A stretch of DNA of 64,000 nt, from assembly GCF_020991475.1 (NCBI RefSeq), contig NZ_JAJMPA010000001.1, positions 1,922,001-1,986,000 on the forward strand. The letters run 5' to 3'. How positions within the stretch are numbered: the stretch's first letter is position 1; every line of letters begins with the position of its first letter. Positions 33,945 through 43,985 of this stretch are shown here, one piece after another. Below the pieces are notes generated by a model. That model had not been told where the DNA came from. It did not search any database and saw only the letters and a program-made list of their open reading frames with translations. The position numbers were made by a program, and so were the translations under genes. Source of the stretch: Pedobacter sp. MC2016-14. Its GTDB lineage: Bacteria; Bacteroidota; Bacteroidia; Sphingobacteriales; Sphingobacteriaceae.

Positions 33945-35522
33945 ATGAAAGCGGAAATTCATAACCCAAAATATTTGGTTGCCATCGCATTTACGGTAAT
34001 TTTATGTATTACGGGCACCACTTTCTTTATCCTCCGCCTTTTGGATCAGCGAATAGCTGGAGTTAACGAATTTACCGGAGCTAATGTTTACCGGCAGAAA
34101 GTAAATGTATTTAGGTACGAATTCAATAACATGCTTAAAGGGCAGGAAACCGCTGCGGCATTGTGCTCCCAATTGGGTGATGGGCCTGATAGAAGTAATT
34201 TGCAATTTACGCTCAGTACGTTGTTGTTATCGGATGCCAAAGTCAAACATGCCTGGTATGCAATTATTAATGGCCAGGACACCAGCATGGTTTACATTTC
34301 CAGAAAAAGCCAGGGCTTCTATAAAAGCACCATGCCCGGCTATCTTGCCGGATGGGTAAAACAACAGTTTTTGCGATCAGATACGGCAAAGCTGAATAAT
34401 CAGTTGCTAAGCGTAAAAGATTCCCTACACTGGCTTACTGCTTCGAAATTGGTGCAAAAGAATGGTGTAAAACTATTGCTTGGACTGGATGTGAATATGA
34501 AGGACCTGCAGCATTCTTTTTATGGAATAGATGCGCGCGGTATGTCGTACGTTTTCATTGTAGATGACCGGGGTTTTTGCCTCGCACATCCTAATGATCA
34601 GTTTATTGGTAAGCAACTTTATCGTGCGGATAAACTTTCTATAATTCGGCAAGTACGCAAAGAAACTAAAATACACAATGAGCATACGCTCTCGGCTTAC
34701 CTTAACCTGCCGGTAATCCGTTATTATATTCCAAACTTCATAGAAGGACTGAACTGGACCATGATGGTTGATATTCCTGAACTTGTAGTGGATGAAGATG
34801 TAGCGCCAATACGTACCTACTCTTTATACATGGCGTTAATTGCGGTTGGGATTATAGTGGGACTGATTTGGCTGTATCAGAAAAAATGGCAAAAGGAGCT
34901 TTTATTGAGGATAGAAAAGCAATCTTTAAGTCTCAGTGCCGCACAGCATCAAAAAGATAATGCTTTATTGCAGCTGGACAAGCTAAAAGAAAAAGTAAAT
35001 CCTCATTTTCTTTTCAATTCTTTAAGCTCGCTAAACGCGCTAATTGCCCAGAATCAGGACCTCGCAAAATCTTTTGTGCTAAAGTTATCCCGGGTGTACA
35101 GATATGTTCTTGAAGCCCCGGAAGACGGATTGGCAACAGTAGGGGATGAACTCCGTTTTGTAAATGAATACTTTTTTTTAATGAAAATACGCTTTGGAGA
35201 ATCGCTAAAATCGCTCCAAATAGAGGTGGATGAGCTACGGCTCAAAGAAAAAATTCCGTTCATGAGCCTGCAAACATTAGTTGAAAATGCAGTTAAACAC
35301 AACATGCTTTCAAAAGCAAAACCTTTACAGATCACAATTGAAAGTATAGGTCATGAAATTATAGTGACCAACAACCTGCAATTACGAAAAGATGTTAAGG
35401 ATTCTGGCAAACAGGGATTGACCTATCTGCAAAGTACGTATGCACACTTTGGAAACCGGCAAATGCGCTACGGTATTGAAGGTGATTTTTACAGGTGCCA
35501 TTTGCCAGTATTGGCAAACTGA
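33945..35522 (+). CDS. LytS/AlgZ-type sensor histidine kinase with periplasmic sensor domain
   Basis: A 525-residue inner-membrane kinase. Membrane segments near 12-31 and 290-310 bracket a periplasmic, Cache-like region of about 260 residues (GMSYVFIVDDRGFCLAHPND). A short coiled coil then leads to the His_kinase domain, NPHFLFNSLSSLNALI with the phospho-His in HFLF. The ATPase end has VENAVKHNML (N box) and GKQGLTYLQ (G box). A full -7 element TATCTTTG (33932-33939) sits 5 bp before the ATG, so the transcript may have almost no leader. The likely partner is the LytTR regulator at 43159, beyond the protease and SusCD genes. Confidence 0.88.
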   Translation: MKAEIHNPKYLVAIAFTVILCITGTTFFILRLLDQRIAGVNEFTGANVYRQKVNVFRYEFNNMLKGQETAAALCSQLGDGPDRSNLQFTLSTLLLSDAKVKHAWYAIINGQDTSMVYISRKSQGFYKSTMPGYLAGWVKQQFLRSDTAKLNNQLLSVKDSLHWLTASKLVQKNGVKLLLGLDVNMKDLQHSFYGIDARGMSYVFIVDDRGFCLAHPNDQFIGKQLYRADKLSIIRQVRKETKIHNEHTLSAYLNLPVIRYYIPNFIEGLNWTMMVDIPELVVDEDVAPIRTYSLYMALIAVGIIVGLIWLYQKKWQKELLLRIEKQSLSLSAAQHQKDNALLQLDKLKEKVNPHFLFNSLSSLNALIAQNQDLAKSFVLKLSRVYRYVLEAPEDGLATVGDELRFVNEYFFLMKIRFGESLKSLQIEVDELRLKEKIPFMSLQTLVENAVKHNMLSKAKPLQITIESIGHEIIVTNNLQLRKDVKDSGKQGLTYLQSTYAHFGNRQMRYGIEGDFYRCHLPVLAN

Positions 35523-35597
35523 CTATAAAACAGGACGACCCCTTAAGTTTGCACTAAAAGTTCACTCCTTAAAACTGCGCTTTCAATCCTATAAAAC

Positions 35598-35622
35598 AAC
35601 CAGTTCGCGGATACTGGTTTTA
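35598..35622 (+). terminator. Weak terminator-like hairpin before the metalloprotease gene
   Basis: AACCAGT (35598-35604) pairs with ACTGGTT (35613-35619) around an 8-base loop, followed by only a few T. It may partly separate the kinase from the protease transcript. Confidence 0.4.
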
Positions 35623-35652
35623 TATTGTGCCAACTTTAAGCCATTTTAGATC

Positions 35653-38310
35653 ATGATTTTTAATAAAACTTCATTTTCTCTGATACCTAAACTAATTTTA
35701 TTGATTTTGCTGTTTGCAAGCGTTTTACAAGCACAAGTTCCTAAAAAGACACCTGGTAAATTCCCAAAAGCAAAAGTTGTGGTAACTAAAATTGCTGCAG
35801 ATACTGTTAAGAAGAAAAGTGCAGATAGCAGCAAGAGTAAAGATCTAAAGAACTATGCGGAGCTTTTGAAAAAAGCAACAACAGTAAAAGGTCTTTTTAA
35901 AGTACATCAGGTAGAAACAGATTATTACTTTGAAATTCCGCTAAAATTAATGGGCAAAGATTTTCTGTTGGTCAATAAAATATCTTCTGTACCAATGGCC
36001 TTAAATGAGTCGGGTGTAAATAAAGGTATGAACTTTGAAAATAAGGTTATCAGGTTTTCGAGAAATAAAATCTCTAAAACTGTCTGGGTTAAAACCATTG
36101 TTCCTCAAATACAATCACCAGCAGGAGATGCAATTACAAAGTCTGTTAACGACAATTTTATTGGATCAGTAATTGAATCATTTAAAATTGAGGCTTACTC
36201 CCCTGATTCTTCAGCAGTAGTTATAAAAGTAAATAAGGTTTTTGATGGCACAGAAAAAAGTTTTAATGATGTTTTTGGTGGTTTAGGATTGGGAAGTTCT
36301 GCTAAAACGGCTTTATCTTCAATAGAAAGAATAAAAAGTTTTCCAAAGAACGTTGTTGTTCGCTCTTTGCTTACCACAAAATATAGTGACAATAATGGGA
36401 GTGTAGACATCAGTGTAGCTGTGACCACAAATCTTTTGCTGTTACCAGAAGAACCCATGCAGTCACGTTTCGCCGATAGCAGGGTAGGCTTTTTTAGCAC
36501 ACCGCGTTGGTACTTTTCTGACGCACAACATAAAATGGAAACGCGCGAATTGGTGACCCGCTGGCGCATGGAGCCAAAACCAGAAGATCGCGCACGCTAC
36601 CTTAAAGGTGAATTGGTAGAGCCTGTTAAACCTATTATTTATTATATAGATCCTGCAACACCACCATTATGGAGAAAGCAGATTATTGCAGGAGTGGTAG
36701 ATTGGCAGAAAGCATTTGAACAAGCTGGTTTCAAGAACGCAATTCTGGCAAAAGAAGTAGCTGATACTGCAGATTATGATGGAGATGATGTTCGGTATTC
36801 TGAAATTACGTACGCAGCTTCACCAAAAGCCAATGCAATGGGTCCGTCTGTTATAGATCCCCGGAGTGGAGAAATTCTGGAAGCTGACGTAGTTTGGTGG
36901 CACAATGTAATGACCTCCCTACAGTCCTGGATCCGGGTGCAAACCGGTGTAATTGATACGGGCGCCAGGGCTAACAAACTCTCTGATGAAAAAATGGCTC
37001 ATGCCATTCGTTTTGTGTCTTCTCATGAAATTGGACATACACTCGGTTTAAAACACAATATGGGTTCGTCAGCATCTTTCCCTGTAGATTCCTTACGTTC
37101 CCCTTCGTTTACTAACCGTATGGGTGGTACTGCTTCTTCTATTATGGATTATGCAAGATTTAATTATGTAGCACAGCCTGAAGACCATGTAACTAACATT
37201 ACGCCGCAAATTGGTATTTATGATAAATATGCCATTTCATGGGCCTACAGGTGGTTGGACGTAAAAGACCCACATCAGGAACTTCCTGTTCTGAGGGGCT
37301 GGATTGATCAACATGCTAATGATCCCCTGTATAGATATGGAGAGCAGCAGGATTCCAAAAATGTAATCGATCCAAGATCGCAGTCAGAAGATTTGGGTGA
37401 TGATGCCGTAAAAGCCAGTAATTATGGACTTGCAAATTTAAAGCGGCTGATTCCACAAATTACTGCCTGGGCTACACCACAGGGAGAGGATTATTACCAG
37501 GCTGGTAAACTATATTTTGCTGCTTTAGGACAATGGCAAACCTACGCAGAACATGTTACGGCAAATATTGGTGGTTATTACCTGGAGAACCCTGTAGCTG
37601 GTGATGGGAAAAAAACATATACGCCTGTGCCTGTAGGTACGCAACAGCGTGCATTGGATTATATTAAGGCAGAGGTTTTTCGCATGCCAGATTGGTTGTT
37701 TAATAAAGAGCTGCTGGATAAAACATTTCCTTTAAAAGATTCGCCGATAGGCCCGTTTGAAATCGGCCCTTATGCGCTTCGCCGGGAGTATCAAAATTCT
37801 GTGTTATATAGCTTATTAAGCGAGGAGCGTTTATTGCGGATGTTTGAAATGGAACTGCTTCATGGCAAAGATAATGTCTTTACAGTAGCAACCCTTTTAA
37901 AGGAAATACGTACCTCCGTTTTTGAGCAGTTAAAAGGGAATGATCTTTCTATCACGGATAGGATGTTGCAGCAAAATTATGTGGATGTATTGCTGGTAAG
38001 TACGGATAAGATGTTGGAGAAGATCACAAAGAAAAGTTTAGCGCAGTCATCGATAATGAATTTGCCTCAAACTTGCGATCTTGGCTTGAACAAAGATTTG
38101 GAGGTGGATATAGACAACACAAGATCGGTCAGAAATATATTGGTTACGCCCATGAGCCGTATTTCGGCTGTTGCTTCTGCTAAACGCGGAGAACTGCTGC
38201 AGATTTTAAACTTACTGGAAAAGAGAAAAAATAGGGGCGATGAGGCTACTCAAGGTCATTATCAGGATTTAATATTGAGGATTCGCCAAAGTCTTCAATT
38301 GAATAAATAA
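35653..38310 (+). CDS. Secreted zinc-dependent metalloprotease (DUF5117/DUF4953 metzincin-like)
   Basis: An 885-residue secreted protein (signal ends LQAQ). N-terminal DUF5118/DUF5117-like beta domains lead to a catalytic domain. Its zinc motif HEIGHTLGLKHN starts at His458, with a metzincin-type Met-turn SSIMDYARFN about 45 residues later. The C-terminal part contains GPFEIGPYALRREYQN and a helical tail. The family is common in Bacteroidota next to SusC/D pairs and is presumed to cut proteins before peptide uptake. The SusC gene begins 28 bp after it, so it shares that operon. Confidence 0.88.
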   Translation: MIFNKTSFSLIPKLILLILLFASVLQAQVPKKTPGKFPKAKVVVTKIAADTVKKKSADSSKSKDLKNYAELLKKATTVKGLFKVHQVETDYYFEIPLKLMGKDFLLVNKISSVPMALNESGVNKGMNFENKVIRFSRNKISKTVWVKTIVPQIQSPAGDAITKSVNDNFIGSVIESFKIEAYSPDSSAVVIKVNKVFDGTEKSFNDVFGGLGLGSSAKTALSSIERIKSFPKNVVVRSLLTTKYSDNNGSVDISVAVTTNLLLLPEEPMQSRFADSRVGFFSTPRWYFSDAQHKMETRELVTRWRMEPKPEDRARYLKGELVEPVKPIIYYIDPATPPLWRKQIIAGVVDWQKAFEQAGFKNAILAKEVADTADYDGDDVRYSEITYAASPKANAMGPSVIDPRSGEILEADVVWWHNVMTSLQSWIRVQTGVIDTGARANKLSDEKMAHAIRFVSSHEIGHTLGLKHNMGSSASFPVDSLRSPSFTNRMGGTASSIMDYARFNYVAQPEDHVTNITPQIGIYDKYAISWAYRWLDVKDPHQELPVLRGWIDQHANDPLYRYGEQQDSKNVIDPRSQSEDLGDDAVKASNYGLANLKRLIPQITAWATPQGEDYYQAGKLYFAALGQWQTYAEHVTANIGGYYLENPVAGDGKKTYTPVPVGTQQRALDYIKAEVFRMPDWLFNKELLDKTFPLKDSPIGPFEIGPYALRREYQNSVLYSLLSEERLLRMFEMELLHGKDNVFTVATLLKEIRTSVFEQLKGNDLSITDRMLQQNYVDVLLVSTDKMLEKITKKSLAQSSIMNLPQTCDLGLNKDLEVDIDNTRSVRNILVTPMSRISAVASAKRGELLQILNLLEKRKNRGDEATQGHYQDLILRIRQSLQLNK

Positions 38311-38338
38311 AATAATATCAACTAAACAAAACACACAA

Positions 38339-41300
38339 ATGAATAAAAAATTACTCTTAATACTCTTCCTGCTGGGCCTTGGCCTTGCTGGTTATGGTCA
38401 GAAGCAAACTACCCTTACCGGGCAGGTTCTGGACCAAAAGGATGGCTTACCTATTCCGGGTGCTTCTGTATTTGTAGATAATGCAGTAATAGGCGAAAAA
38501 AGCTCGGTGCCTAACGTCATTCAAAATTCAGCTATTGGTACAGTTACAGATAGTAAAGGTAACTTTACGTTAAACGTGCCAGAAGGCACTCAAAATGTGC
38601 GCATAAGTTACCTTGGATATAACTCTATTTTGGTAAATGTTGTTAATAAAACAAGAATTAATGTTTCTTTGATAGCTAGCAGCAACATACTGGGGGAAGT
38701 GATTGTGAATGGTTATACCAGTACTGCAAAACGTAAAAATACCACCGCTACTGCGGTATTGGATTATACGCAGATCCGCCAATCCGGGGTCTCGGGGATT
38801 GATCAAATGCTTGAAGGTCAAGTAGCCGGTGTAGCAGTAACTTCCTTAAGTGGTGGTCCATCATCGGCACCAAAAATCAGGATCAGGGGAACCGTTTCAT
38901 TGAATGGAGGTCAGGACCCCCTATGGGTATTAGATGGGATTCCATTGGAGGGCACCAATCTTCCAAACAACCTTATGGATAAGGAAAACATTGATCAGTT
39001 GAGAAACCTGCCTATTGCTGGGTTAAATCCGGATGATATTGCAGATATAACCATCTTGAAAGATGCTGCTGCAACTGCTATTTACGGAGCAAGGGCGGCT
39101 AACGGCGTTATTGTTATCACTACCAAAAAAGGTAAAAAAGGTCCGGTAGCAATCAATTTCAGCGCGAATACTTTTATCGCAGAACGTCCGGATTTTAGTA
39201 AGCTTAACCTGATGAATGCTTCAGAGAAAATAGACTTTGAGTTGGGACTGGCGTCCAGATCAGATCTTACTTATCGTGAAAATCAAGGAGCTGTAACCCG
39301 AATTCTAAATTCAAACGGGGAATTACAAAATTACCGTACAAATGGATTCAGTGCATTAAGCTCAGTAAGTCAGCAGGCCATCAACAACCTTAGACAAAAT
39401 AATACAGATTGGGGAAAGGAGCTCTATCAGTCTGCCCTTAACCAGCAATATACACTAGGCCTATCAGGGGGTAACGATCAGGCGACCTATTATTTTTCTG
39501 GTGGTTATTATAACGAAAAGGGAACAACAATTGGTACGGGGCTTGAGCGGTACAACATGACTTTAAAAACTGACTATAACATTTCAAATAAACTGAAGTT
39601 TGGGGCCTCTGTTTTTGCTTCAAAAACAAAACGTAATGGTTATTTAACAGAAACGGACGGTTATACTAATGTATCAAGATATGGACGTAACGTTAATCCT
39701 TACCAAATTGTGAGGAATGCAGATGGCTCTTATAAATACGATGAGGACATCTTTGGCGCCAGTAATTTATCTGGTGATGTATTGGTACCTTTTAACGTGA
39801 TCGAAGAAAGAAATAATACGAGAAATACGCTGGACAATAAAAGCATAAAAAGTATTTTGAGTTTAGATTACCAGATCTATAAAGACCTGAATTTGCATTC
39901 AGAATTAGGCTTGCAGTTTGAAGACACCGGCGTTGAGAAATATGGTTCAGCTGATTCGTACTTTGGACGTAAATACAGAGAAGGTACAAGGTACTATAAT
40001 TCAACTACAAAAAAGTATGAATACTTTTTACCTGTAGGTGGTATCATTCAAAATCAGCTGACCTCTTTTTTCCAGTACAACTGGAAAAGTTTACTGCAGT
40101 ACAAAAAAGTGATTGCTGAAAAACATGAAATTGAGGCACTTGCAGGTACTGAATTTAGAAGGAACAATAATGAAGATATATTTACAAAGGGCTTCGGTTA
40201 TAACGAACGCACTTTAACCAATCAAAACATTGCTTTTCCTGCTAATTCATCGGAGGTAGACAATGCAAATTATAGAACTTATCAAAAACTAAAGCTTGAA
40301 AATGCATATGCATCTTTTTACGGAACATTGTCTTATACCTATAACCGTAAATATACCGCTTACGGAAGTGTTCGTTATGACGGCTCAGATTTATTTGGGG
40401 TAGATCCTAAATACAAATATTTGCCTATTTATTCTGTATCTGCAGCTTGGAATGCAAATGAAGAAGATTTTGTTAAAAACATCAAAGCAATTTCAAACTT
40501 GCGTTTACGTAGTTCTTATGGTATTCAGGGTAATATAGATAAAAATACATCGCCGTTTATTGTTGGTGCATATGACAATGTTAGCATTTTACCTGGTCAG
40601 AATGAAAATGCAATTGTTGTAACCAGTCCACCAAACAACAAACTACGTTGGGAAAAAACAACAACCTTTAATGCAGGTCTAGACCTTGGTTTATTTAACA
40701 ATGCATTACAAATTACCTTTGATTATTACAATCGTAACAGTAAAGACTTGATTGGTACTCAGGCGCTTTCATTAGAGAATGGTTTTGAATTTACCAATTC
40801 TAACTTTGCACAGGTAAAAAATAAAGGATTAGAGTTAACTATTTCTACCAGAAACGTCAGCAACAAACAATTCCAATGGTTCACTGATCTAACTATTGCG
40901 CATAATAAAAGCAAAGTAGTGAGAGAAAATGTGAGAGACAATCAGTATACCCCTTCTCGCGAAGGTTATCCAGTGAATGCGCTGTTTGTATTAAAAACGT
41001 CGGGTTTAGATGCCAATGGAATTCCTCAATTTGTTAAAGACGGACAAACCATTTCTCTGGAGAATTTCTATAAGTTATATGATCCTTATGCAGATATATT
41101 CCCGGGTGAGTTGACAGCCAGTGCATTGACCAATAAGGATTTTCGTAATTTGTTTACCTATGCCGGTGATAGAGATCCAAAATATACAGGTGGGTTAACA
41201 AACCGTTTCCGATATGCTAATTTTGATCTTGCAGTTACTGCAATCTTCAATATCGACCAGATGAAGCTAAGCGCTCCTATATATAATCCTACAATGGTAG

Positions 41301-41704
41301 ACCGTGGGATGAATTATTCAAGAGAGATACTGAATGCCTGGACACCGGGAAATACCAGCGCAACATTACCGCAAATCTTTGGTCGTGATACCGGTGACGG
41401 CAGCAGATGGATGGCTTATAACTGGTTGAATACTGGTGATCCGGTAAATACCTATCAAAATCTGGATATTTTTGCAAAAAAAATGAGTTATGTGCGAATC
41501 AACAGCATCCGTTTGGGCTATAGCCTTCCTTCTAAAATTGCAGGGAAAGTAAAAGCGAATACGCTAAGGTTTAGTGTAGAGGGAAGAAACTTGTTTGTAT
41601 TTGGTACGAACTATGATGGTTATTTTGATCCCGAGACCTATGGCAGTATTTATGCGCAGCCGATTACAAGGAGTATTTCTATTGGTTTAAACGCAACATT
41701 TTAG
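38339..41704 (+). CDS. SusC/RagA TonB-dependent receptor, probable peptide importer
   Basis: A full 1121-residue receptor: signal peptide (GYGQKQ), regulatory-like domain (about 24-115), plug with DPLWVLDGIPLEG and AIYGARAANGVIVITTKKGK, and a barrel ending in NATF. The regulatory domain has an insertion (about 55-70, ViGEKSSVPNVIQNSA) compared with the standard fold. There is no STN domain, which fits control by the flanking LytS/LytTR pair and not by sigma/FecR. A secreted zinc protease lies immediately upstream, so peptides or a glycoprotein are the likely cargo. Confidence 0.95.
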   Translation: MNKKLLLILFLLGLGLAGYGQKQTTLTGQVLDQKDGLPIPGASVFVDNAVIGEKSSVPNVIQNSAIGTVTDSKGNFTLNVPEGTQNVRISYLGYNSILVNVVNKTRINVSLIASSNILGEVIVNGYTSTAKRKNTTATAVLDYTQIRQSGVSGIDQMLEGQVAGVAVTSLSGGPSSAPKIRIRGTVSLNGGQDPLWVLDGIPLEGTNLPNNLMDKENIDQLRNLPIAGLNPDDIADITILKDAAATAIYGARAANGVIVITTKKGKKGPVAINFSANTFIAERPDFSKLNLMNASEKIDFELGLASRSDLTYRENQGAVTRILNSNGELQNYRTNGFSALSSVSQQAINNLRQNNTDWGKELYQSALNQQYTLGLSGGNDQATYYFSGGYYNEKGTTIGTGLERYNMTLKTDYNISNKLKFGASVFASKTKRNGYLTETDGYTNVSRYGRNVNPYQIVRNADGSYKYDEDIFGASNLSGDVLVPFNVIEERNNTRNTLDNKSIKSILSLDYQIYKDLNLHSELGLQFEDTGVEKYGSADSYFGRKYREGTRYYNSTTKKYEYFLPVGGIIQNQLTSFFQYNWKSLLQYKKVIAEKHEIEALAGTEFRRNNNEDIFTKGFGYNERTLTNQNIAFPANSSEVDNANYRTYQKLKLENAYASFYGTLSYTYNRKYTAYGSVRYDGSDLFGVDPKYKYLPIYSVSAAWNANEEDFVKNIKAISNLRLRSSYGIQGNIDKNTSPFIVGAYDNVSILPGQNENAIVVTSPPNNKLRWEKTTTFNAGLDLGLFNNALQITFDYYNRNSKDLIGTQALSLENGFEFTNSNFAQVKNKGLELTISTRNVSNKQFQWFTDLTIAHNKSKVVRENVRDNQYTPSREGYPVNALFVLKTSGLDANGIPQFVKDGQTISLENFYKLYDPYADIFPGELTASALTNKDFRNLFTYAGDRDPKYTGGLTNRFRYANFDLAVTAIFNIDQMKLSAPIYNPTMVDRGMNYSREILNAWTPGNTSATLPQIFGRDTGDGSRWMAYNWLNTGDPVNTYQNLDIFAKKMSYVRINSIRLGYSLPSKIAGKVKANTLRFSVEGRNLFVFGTNYDGYFDPETYGSIYAQPITRSISIGLNATF

Positions 41705-41740
41705 GTGATGACCAGAGGACTAATTATAAAGAGAATTCAA

Positions 41741-43069
41741 ATGAAAAATATTCTGAAAATAAGTACCCTGCTAATGGTCTTGCTGACCTTAGGCAGCTGT
41801 AAAAAATACCTTGACATTGAGCCTACAGGAAGAGTGATTCCTACTTCGGCAGATGATTTTAGAGCCCTGTTAACTAGCGCTTATTCTGGTTTCCCTGCTC
41901 AAAAATCGTTGGTAGCCCTCCGTACGGATGAGTTGATCTTGGATGAGTATGGAACGGACTTTCCAGGTTTACGCGACATTTACAAGTGGAACGATAATAC
42001 GCCAGATGAGATTACCTACCAATATCCTTATGTTGGGCTATACACCACTATTTTTTACGCTAACGAAGTAATTTCTAATATAGAAGCTAAAGCGGGGAAA
42101 AGTGCAGTTACAGACCAGCTAAAAGGCGAGGCTTATTTGTTGAGGGCATATACCCACTTTGAACTGCTAAATCTATATGCAAAGCCGTACAACAGGGCAA
42201 CTGCTGCAACTGATCGTGGAATAGCACTTGCATTGAAAATGGATTTGGAGCAAAATTATACACTTTCAACTGTTGCAGAGGTTTATGCGCAAATTTTGGC
42301 TGACATTGCTGAAGGGCAAAAGTTTTTAAACGTAAATACTTGGGAAAGTGGGAGAAATTATCGTTTTAGCACACGTTCTGCATTGGCTTTACAAGCAAGG
42401 GTATATGAATATATGGGCGACTGGACAAATGCATTAAGCACTGTTCAAAAAGTATTGACACCGAGTAACAGTAACCTGGAAGATCTGAATACAAGTGGGG
42501 CATTATTGCCTAACCACTACCAATCTAAAGAAAATATTCTTTCGTTGGATCAGGCTTTTAATAATGTGCTATCAAATTCAACCTATATTTCTGAGCATTT
42601 ACTTGGTATTTATGATCGTACAAATGATCTGCGCTTTTCCATGTATTTTAGTAAACTTGGTGGGGATTACGTATCCAAAAAGGGTAATTCTGACGCATTG
42701 AAGATTACTTTTAGAAATGGGGAAATGTATCTGATCCAGGCAGAAGCTGCCCTGCAAACCGGAAATACAAGCATTGCATTGAAAAGCTTATTAGACTTAA
42801 AAGCCAAACGTCTAAAGCCTGATTATTATGCAACAGAAAGCGCAAGAATTTCGGCACTTGGTTCGGCAGCACTATTGCAAGAAATTTTAGCGGAGAGAGA
42901 AAGGGAATTGGCATTAGAAGGTCACCGCTGGTTTGATTTAAGACGTTATGGCCAACCATCGATTACACATTCTGTAAACTTTGAGGATTTTACCCTGCAA
43001 AAAAATGATCCGCGATATACTATCCGTTTTCCTGCATCTGCCATTGCAAACAATCCCAATTTGCAATAA
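41741..43069 (+). CDS. SusD/RagB family surface lipoprotein
   Basis: The ATG at 41741 is taken because it opens a lipoprotein signal (MKNILKIS) with the lipidated cysteine at residue 20 (LGSC-KKYLD). An earlier in-frame ATG at 41705 only adds a charged leader. The 442-residue protein has the SusD C-terminal marks LAERERELALEGHRWFDLRRYG and TPT-like loops. It belongs to the RagB/SusD_3 type, unlike the SusD-like_2 proteins in the first 14 kb. It is the partner of the SusC just upstream. Confidence 0.93.
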   Translation: MKNILKISTLLMVLLTLGSCKKYLDIEPTGRVIPTSADDFRALLTSAYSGFPAQKSLVALRTDELILDEYGTDFPGLRDIYKWNDNTPDEITYQYPYVGLYTTIFYANEVISNIEAKAGKSAVTDQLKGEAYLLRAYTHFELLNLYAKPYNRATAATDRGIALALKMDLEQNYTLSTVAEVYAQILADIAEGQKFLNVNTWESGRNYRFSTRSALALQARVYEYMGDWTNALSTVQKVLTPSNSNLEDLNTSGALLPNHYQSKENILSLDQAFNNVLSNSTYISEHLLGIYDRTNDLRFSMYFSKLGGDYVSKKGNSDALKITFRNGEMYLIQAEAALQTGNTSIALKSLLDLKAKRLKPDYYATESARISALGSAALLQEILAERERELALEGHRWFDLRRYGQPSITHSVNFEDFTLQKNDPRYTIRFPASAIANNPNLQ

Positions 43070-43096
43070 TTAAAAATCTTCGCATCCCTAATGTTA

Positions 43097-43133
43097 AAAC
43101 TTCGGTCCATTTTTTTGACCGGAGTTTTTTTTT
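43097..43133 (+). terminator. Rho-independent terminator after SusD
   Basis: An 11-bp stem AAACTTCGGTC/GACCGGAGTTT with one wobble, followed by a long T run. It ends the protease-SusCD transcript before the LytTR gene. Confidence 0.85.
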
Positions 43134-43158
43134 ACATTTACGGATAAAGGAGGCCAGG

Positions 43159-43917
43159 ATGAATGTACTAATTATTGAGGATGAAGAACTGGCAGCTTTA
43201 ACGCTGCAGGATATGCTCTTGTTCATTAATCCCAATATACAAGTATTGGCCGTTTTAGGAACCGTAGAAGCAGCTGTAAACTGGCTGCAAAATCATAATG
43301 CAGACCTGTTGTTTATGGACATCCACTTGGGTGATGGAGAAAGTTTTGAGATCTTTCAGCAGGTTAAAATAAGCAGCCCTGTTATATTTACTACTGCATA
43401 TGATCAATACACCTTGAAAGCATTTAAAAATCAAGGCATAGACTATCTGTTGAAACCGTTTGATGAAGAGGATGTAAGTGCTGCTTTAAAAAAGTTGAAT
43501 ACAATCCGTAAAACTACAGCTCCGATGGTGCCAAGGGTTTTTGAGCTATCCGAAACTGAAAGTAACCAAAAAATAAGAAGCCGTTTTATGGTTAAACTCG
43601 GTAATTTGATCAAGACTGTACAGTCTGATGAGATTGCTTATTTCATGGCGGATGATAAATACTTGTTTTTAGTAACTAAGGACAAGCAAAATTACATCAT
43701 TGACGAAACTGTTGGAAGTTTGGAACCACAGTTGAATGCATCGCATTTCTTTCGCATCAACAGAAAATTCATTGTGCATATCAATGCCATTAAGGAGATG
43801 TACAAACTCTCAAGAAGCCGCATTCGCATTGTGCTGTCGCCTTTGCCTATCGGTGGAATTGAAGTGGTAGTAAGTGAGGAACGGGCAGAAGCTTTCAAAA
43901 ACTGGTTAAACCAGTGA
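43159..43917 (+). CDS. LytTR-family response regulator
   Basis: A 252-residue DNA-binding regulator. The receiver domain (1-118) has acidic IIEDEE, phospho-acceptor Asp54 in FMDIHL, FTTAYD and the LLKPFD lysine. The LytTR domain (about 145-250) carries IAYFMADDKYLFLVT, FFRINRKFIVH and the terminal VVVSEERA. A strong Shine-Dalgarno-like AAAGGAGG sits 12 bp before the ATG, unusual in this phylum where such sites are rare. The partner kinase is most likely the LytS-like protein at 33945. The pair brackets the protease-SusCD genes. Confidence 0.93.
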   Translation: MNVLIIEDEELAALTLQDMLLFINPNIQVLAVLGTVEAAVNWLQNHNADLLFMDIHLGDGESFEIFQQVKISSPVIFTTAYDQYTLKAFKNQGIDYLLKPFDEEDVSAALKKLNTIRKTTAPMVPRVFELSETESNQKIRSRFMVKLGNLIKTVQSDEIAYFMADDKYLFLVTKDKQNYIIDETVGSLEPQLNASHFFRINRKFIVHINAIKEMYKLSRSRIRIVLSPLPIGGIEVVVSEERAEAFKNWLNQ

Positions 43918-43925
43918 GCATCAAA

Positions 43926-43954
43926 AAGCCCCGCAATTGCAGGGCTTCTCTTTT
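43926..43954. terminator. Terminator between the LytTR gene and the convergent GH30 gene
   Basis: AAGCCC..GC (43926-43934) pairs with GC..GGGCTT (43939-43947) with one C-A mismatch and an AATT loop. A T-rich tail (CTCTTTT) lies to the right and an A run to the left, so it may serve both strands. Confidence 0.65.
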
Positions 43955-43985
43955 ATAAATCAAAACAACAATAGGGGATTGTGTC

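Noticed and set aside
36195..36569. Minus-strand 124-codon frame inside the metalloprotease gene
   Set aside because: Antisense shadow of a clear protease with catalytic motifs.
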